DNA from: Mycolicibacterium llatzerense
GTDB lineage: Bacteria; Actinomycetota; Actinomycetes; Mycobacteriales; Mycobacteriaceae
DNA: 64,000 bases
Assembly: GCF_000878195.1 (NCBI RefSeq)
Contig: NZ_JXST01000022.1
Span: 46,011-110,010 of the forward strand
Direction of reading: 5' to 3'
Each line of letters opens with the position of its first letter. Position 1 is the first letter of the stretch. The notes beneath the pieces are model-generated. The model was not told the DNA's origin. It saw nothing but the letters and a program-made list of their open reading frames with translations, and did no database searches. Shown here piece by piece: positions 61,301 through 64,000 of this stretch. The translations under genes and the position numbers were made by a program.

Positions 61301-61816
61301 GTGACTGCTCCTGTGACTTCCCTCAACGCGATCACCGACGCCACCCGGGCGGCGGTTGCCGACAATCCCGCCGCGGCCGCCGTGGTGTTCAAGGCCTCCG
61401 CTGAGCCCGAGAGCACCGTCGGCAGTGCGATCACGCTCGGCAAGTACCAGGTGCACGTCGACGAGCCGCCCGCCCTCGGCGGGCAGCACACGGCACCCAA
61501 CCCCGTCGAGTACTACCTCGCGTCACTGCTGTCCTGCCAGGTGGTGACCTACCGGTTCTGGGCGGAGCGGCTCGGCATCCAGGTGGATTCCCTGCGCGCC
61601 AGCGCCGAGGGCGATCTCGATGTGCGCGGCTTCTTCGGACTGGACGAGAGCGTGCGCCCCGGCTTCCAGCAGATCCGGGTCACCGTCAACGTCTCCGGCC
61701 CGGAGACCGCCGAACGGTACCGGGAGCTTCAGGAAGCGGTCGATGCGCACTGCCCGGTGCTGGATCTGACGACCGGCGCGACCCCGGTGCATACCCAGCT
61801 GATCATCGGGGCCTGA
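61301..61816 (+). CDS. OsmC-family protein
   Basis: 171 residues from GTG 61301; GTG 61292 is an alternative. OsmC/Ohr fold with the redox cysteines in L-L-S-C-Q-V-V and D-A-H-C-P-V-L-D-L, which detoxify organic hydroperoxides. Its end overlaps the following minus-strand frame by 14 bases. Confidence 0.85.
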   Translation: MTAPVTSLNAITDATRAAVADNPAAAAVVFKASAEPESTVGSAITLGKYQVHVDEPPALGGQHTAPNPVEYYLASLLSCQVVTYRFWAERLGIQVDSLRASAEGDLDVRGFFGLDESVRPGFQQIRVTVNVSGPETAERYRELQEAVDAHCPVLDLTTGATPVHTQLIIGA

Positions 61817-62407
61817 CGGCTTCGAACCCCAGCCGCGGCCGCAACACCAACAGCCGCCGAACGATGAGGTGTGCTCGTCGGTGTCGATCGACTCCTCGCG
61901 CACCACGGTGGACCCGCCCCGCGGCTCGAAGTGCAGCACCTTGCTGACCGGGTCGCTCCGGATCCATACGGCAACCGACAACGGCTGCCTCGGGCGGAAA
62001 ATGTAGGAGACCAGTTGGATCTCGCCAGGCTTCCCGAGACTGCGGACATCGGACACCGCCACGCGCATCCGCGGCCCCGATAGATCCGCCGCCGTGAATG
62101 CCGTCTCGCCGGCGTGCAGGTCAGTGATCGAGTCCATGTCGTCCACCTCGCCGTCGCGCACCCAGTAGAGGTGGAGTTGACCATCGGCAGCGACGGCCTC
62201 AACCGAGATCAGGTTGGAGGTCACATCCACTCGCCGCATCGACAGGTCGCCGAGCCGGGCACGCACCAAATCCAGTTCCGCGTCCAGCCTCTGCGAGGAG
62301 AACAGGTCCTCGTGCGCGGCGCCGCTCAATGCGCGGCTGATCCGACCCGGCGCGTCGACGGTAACTGCGACCACCGCGGCTGGTGACCTGTATGTCGACG
62401 CCGGCAT
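61803..62407 (-). pseudogene. Hypothetical protein, possibly frameshifted near its C terminus
   Basis: A frame from ATG 62407 runs through D-L-F-S-S-Q-R-L-D-A-E-L-D-L-V and S-V-A-V-W-I-R-S-D-P-V-S-K-V-L-H, good coding-like sequence. It then degenerates into Cys/Trp-rich nonsense antisense to OsmC. Removing one base near 61875 (GAGCACACCTC) restores L-I-V-R-R-L-L-V-L-R-P-R-L-G-F-E and stops at 61803, just inside the OsmC end. It is either a recent frameshift or a sequencing error. No family recognised. Confidence 0.4.
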
Positions 62408-62477
62408 CGCTGCTGCCGACGTGCACGGAGTCGTTCGCGTCGGAGTTCCCGCGGGAGTCGTGAGTGGCAGAACGGCG

Positions 62478-63494
62478 TCAACTTTCCGACACGGCGCCCG
62501 CGTTCGCGCCGAGGCGGGTGGCTTCGGGTGTAGCGCCACTCCATCCGCGGTACGCGCGGTAGAACGAGCTGGTGTCCTGGTAGCCGAGCAGCAGGGCGAT
62601 CTGCGCGACGCTGGTGTTTCCGGTCGTCAGGTAGTGGCGGGCGAGGCTTCCCCTAGTACGGCTCAACACGCCTTGGAAGCTGGCGCCCTCGGCTTGGAGT
62701 TGACGCTGCAGCGTACGCGCACTCATGGCCAGCCGACGGGACACGCTGTCGATGTCTGATTGCCCGGCCGGCAGGGCTTCGAGAAGCACCGTGTGCACGC
62801 GTTCGGCCATCGACGAGGACCGAGGGAGTTCGGATAGACGGGCGTGCAGTTGCGGCGAGAAGTAGGACCACATCTGAGCGTTCTCCGTGACGAACGGCAG
62901 ATCGGCGTCGTCGTTGGCAAACACGACCGCTTCGGTCGGTCCGGCCTCGATGTCCACACCTAGATAGCCGCGGATCGCTGGGCTCGGTGGTGGCGGTCGG
63001 GTGGCCTGGACCCGCAGCGGTTCCACGGGCCGGCGGGTACCCAGCCGCGCCAGGGCTACCCAGAACAGCAACTCGACGGTGACGAATACAGTCGGCGGAG
63101 GTATCTCCGTCTGCCAGGTGTAGCTCACCGTCGTACCGTCGGCGGTTCGGTCCACCGTGATGCCGATGGGGCCGATCAGGGGTTTGAACTGTGCGATGCG
63201 CCGCGCGGCGGTCACCAGGTTCGGGCTGCACAAGGCGGCGAAGATCGGCGGGTCGAAACTTTCGGCGCTCAATGCTCCGGCCACCGCTACAGGGAGCGCG
63301 TCACGGTCGCTTTCCTGTTCGAGAGCGCTCCAGAAGGCGAAGTACTGCGCACTGCTGAGTTCCCCGGTCCCGCGAGAGAAGAAGTCGGATGGGAGTTGGG
63401 CGCGCCGCAGGACGGCGTCCACCGATACGTCCAGATCGATCAATAGTGATCGCACGGCCGGTGTCAACACGAACATGCCTGAACTGGCTTCCAT
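62478..63494 (-). CDS. AraC-family transcriptional regulator
   Basis: 338 residues from ATG 63494; ATG 63548 would add 18 residues. The N-terminal part (about 1-190) resembles the arabinose-binding-like domain of AraC regulators of the GadX/AraC N-2 type. The C terminus has the double helix-turn-helix: S-R-R-L-A-M-S-A-R-T-L-Q-R-Q-L then V-A-Q-I-A-L-L-L-G-Y-Q-D-T-S-S-F and R-A-Y-R-G-W-S-G. Target not visible. Confidence 0.85.
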   Translation of the reverse strand: MEASSGMFVLTPAVRSLLIDLDVSVDAVLRRAQLPSDFFSRGTGELSSAQYFAFWSALEQESDRDALPVAVAGALSAESFDPPIFAALCSPNLVTAARRIAQFKPLIGPIGITVDRTADGTTVSYTWQTEIPPPTVFVTVELLFWVALARLGTRRPVEPLRVQATRPPPPSPAIRGYLGVDIEAGPTEAVVFANDDADLPFVTENAQMWSYFSPQLHARLSELPRSSSMAERVHTVLLEALPAGQSDIDSVSRRLAMSARTLQRQLQAEGASFQGVLSRTRGSLARHYLTTGNTSVAQIALLLGYQDTSSFYRAYRGWSGATPEATRLGANAGAVSES

Positions 63495-63645
63495 CCGGGC
63501 GAGTGTACGACGGGTTTCAACCGGTCTAGACGTGGCGCGATCTGCCATCGAGTTGACGTCTTTCGCTAGTGACTGTCCCGCAGAGGTCCGCCTAAGGTGC
63601 AACCGGTCAAGCGGCGTGGCGAGCGTCCTCCACAAGTAACCACAG

Positions 63646-64000
63646 GTGCGAGAATTGAATTACTCCTGGCTAATCGCAACGGTTTCCGTCGTGCCAATAG
63701 TCGCGATTTCAGGCTGCTCGAAGCCGGCCGCGAATCCCAGCACGCCAGCCTCGACGACTGCGCCGACGTCCCGAACGACGCACGCCCCCGCGCGGCCCAC
63801 ATCCTCACCTACGCCCGCCACGACGGTGGTGACATTGCCCGGCGGGCAGACGACCACGACGACGGTCATCGTGATTCCCAATCCGAACGGCGACGGTTCC
63901 ATGGTGCCGTGCGAGGGCACCATCTGCACCGATCCGAATCACGGGGCTGGAGACACCCCCGCCGATGGCCCACCCGAACCGGGCCAGACCACCTTCAGCG
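63646..64000 (+). CDS. Thr/Pro-rich lipoprotein, 3' truncated by window edge
   Basis: Open frame from GTG 63646 (or TTG 63655) to the window end. The signal sequence L-I-A-T-V-S-V-V-P-I-V-A-I-S-G-C ends in a lipobox-like I-S-G-C, followed by S-K-P-A-A-N-P-S-T-P-A-S-T-T and a long Thr/Pro/Ser-rich tract. Later come D-G-S-M-V-P-C-E-G-T-I-C, a probable disulfide pair. The antisense frame at 63660-63929 is a shadow. Probably an exported cell-envelope protein. Confidence 0.7.
   Translation, partial: MRELNYSWLIATVSVVPIVAISGCSKPAANPSTPASTTAPTSRTTHAPARPTSSPTPATTVVTLPGGQTTTTTVIVIPNPNGDGSMVPCEGTICTDPNHGAGDTPADGPPEPGQTTFS

Noticed and set aside
1..64000. CRISPR array, rRNA genes, replication origin
   Set aside because: No regularly spaced direct repeats, rRNA signature or DnaA-box cluster was seen.

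Overview
The window is a high-GC actinobacterial chromosome segment, almost certainly from a mycobacterium, and the gene content points to a Mycolicibacterium-like species. The evidence is two MmpL-type lipid transporters (one with an MmpS partner), Mce-associated membrane proteins, a WS/DGAT-type acyltransferase, an F420/PPOX-type reductase, a TIGR03086-type DinB protein, many acyl-CoA dehydrogenases and TetR/GntR regulators. From tadA to the alkylsulfatase (about 16-29 kb), and again at hisC2-echA21 (47-49.5 kb), gene order matches what I recall of the M. tuberculosis Rv3752c-Rv3774 region. This looks like conserved chromosome interrupted by accessory blocks.

1-15.8 kb (accessory). A CoA-ester degradation cluster: three small/large acyl-CoA dehydrogenase pairs, two SDRs, an SCPx-type thiolase with an OB-fold partner, an enoyl-CoA hydratase and a GntR regulator. 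A minus-strand operon follows, made of two Mce-associated proteins, a DUF732 protein, a CAP-domain secreted protein and a 36-residue protein. It ends at a frameshifted tyrosine-integrase remnant that abuts the 3' end of tRNA-Ser(CGA), a classic island boundary.

16-39.2 kb (mostly core). tadA and its partner, tyrA, a glycolipid-binding-like protein, a ProXVWZ-type osmolyte ABC importer, a LapA-like protein, an APH-like kinase, a histidine phosphatase, an SDR, a TetR/carotenoid-oxygenase pair with two palindromic operators, an alkylsulfatase, a phosphodiesterase, a phosphotriesterase-like lactonase, MmpS/MmpL, an MBL-fold hydrolase, an NTF2-like protein divergent from a TetR across a long perfect inverted repeat, a WS/DGAT and a membrane-anchored nucleotidyl cyclase.

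39.3-46.7 kb (accessory-looking oxidation cluster). A minus-strand operon encodes a seven-helix membrane protein, a P450, a 3Fe-4S-type ferredoxin, a DUF2236/MpaB-like protein and an SRPBCC protein, facing a TetR. A second P450 with an NTF2-like protein faces another TetR. tRNA-Arg(ACG) and tRNA-Ser(GCT) follow.

46.7-64 kb. hisC2, a DinB-like protein, echA, uppP, a small secreted protein, a sterol-desaturase-like protein and a GntR come first. Next is a scar where an IS256-type transposase fragment is joined to the 3' end of a P450 pseudogene. After it lie a TetR/HADH-like pair, a TetR-small protein-MmpL locus with repeated GTAGCG dyads, a gene-poor stretch, a PPOX reductase divergent from an OsmC protein, a possibly frameshifted unknown gene, an AraC regulator, and the start of a Thr/Pro-rich lipoprotein that runs off the window.
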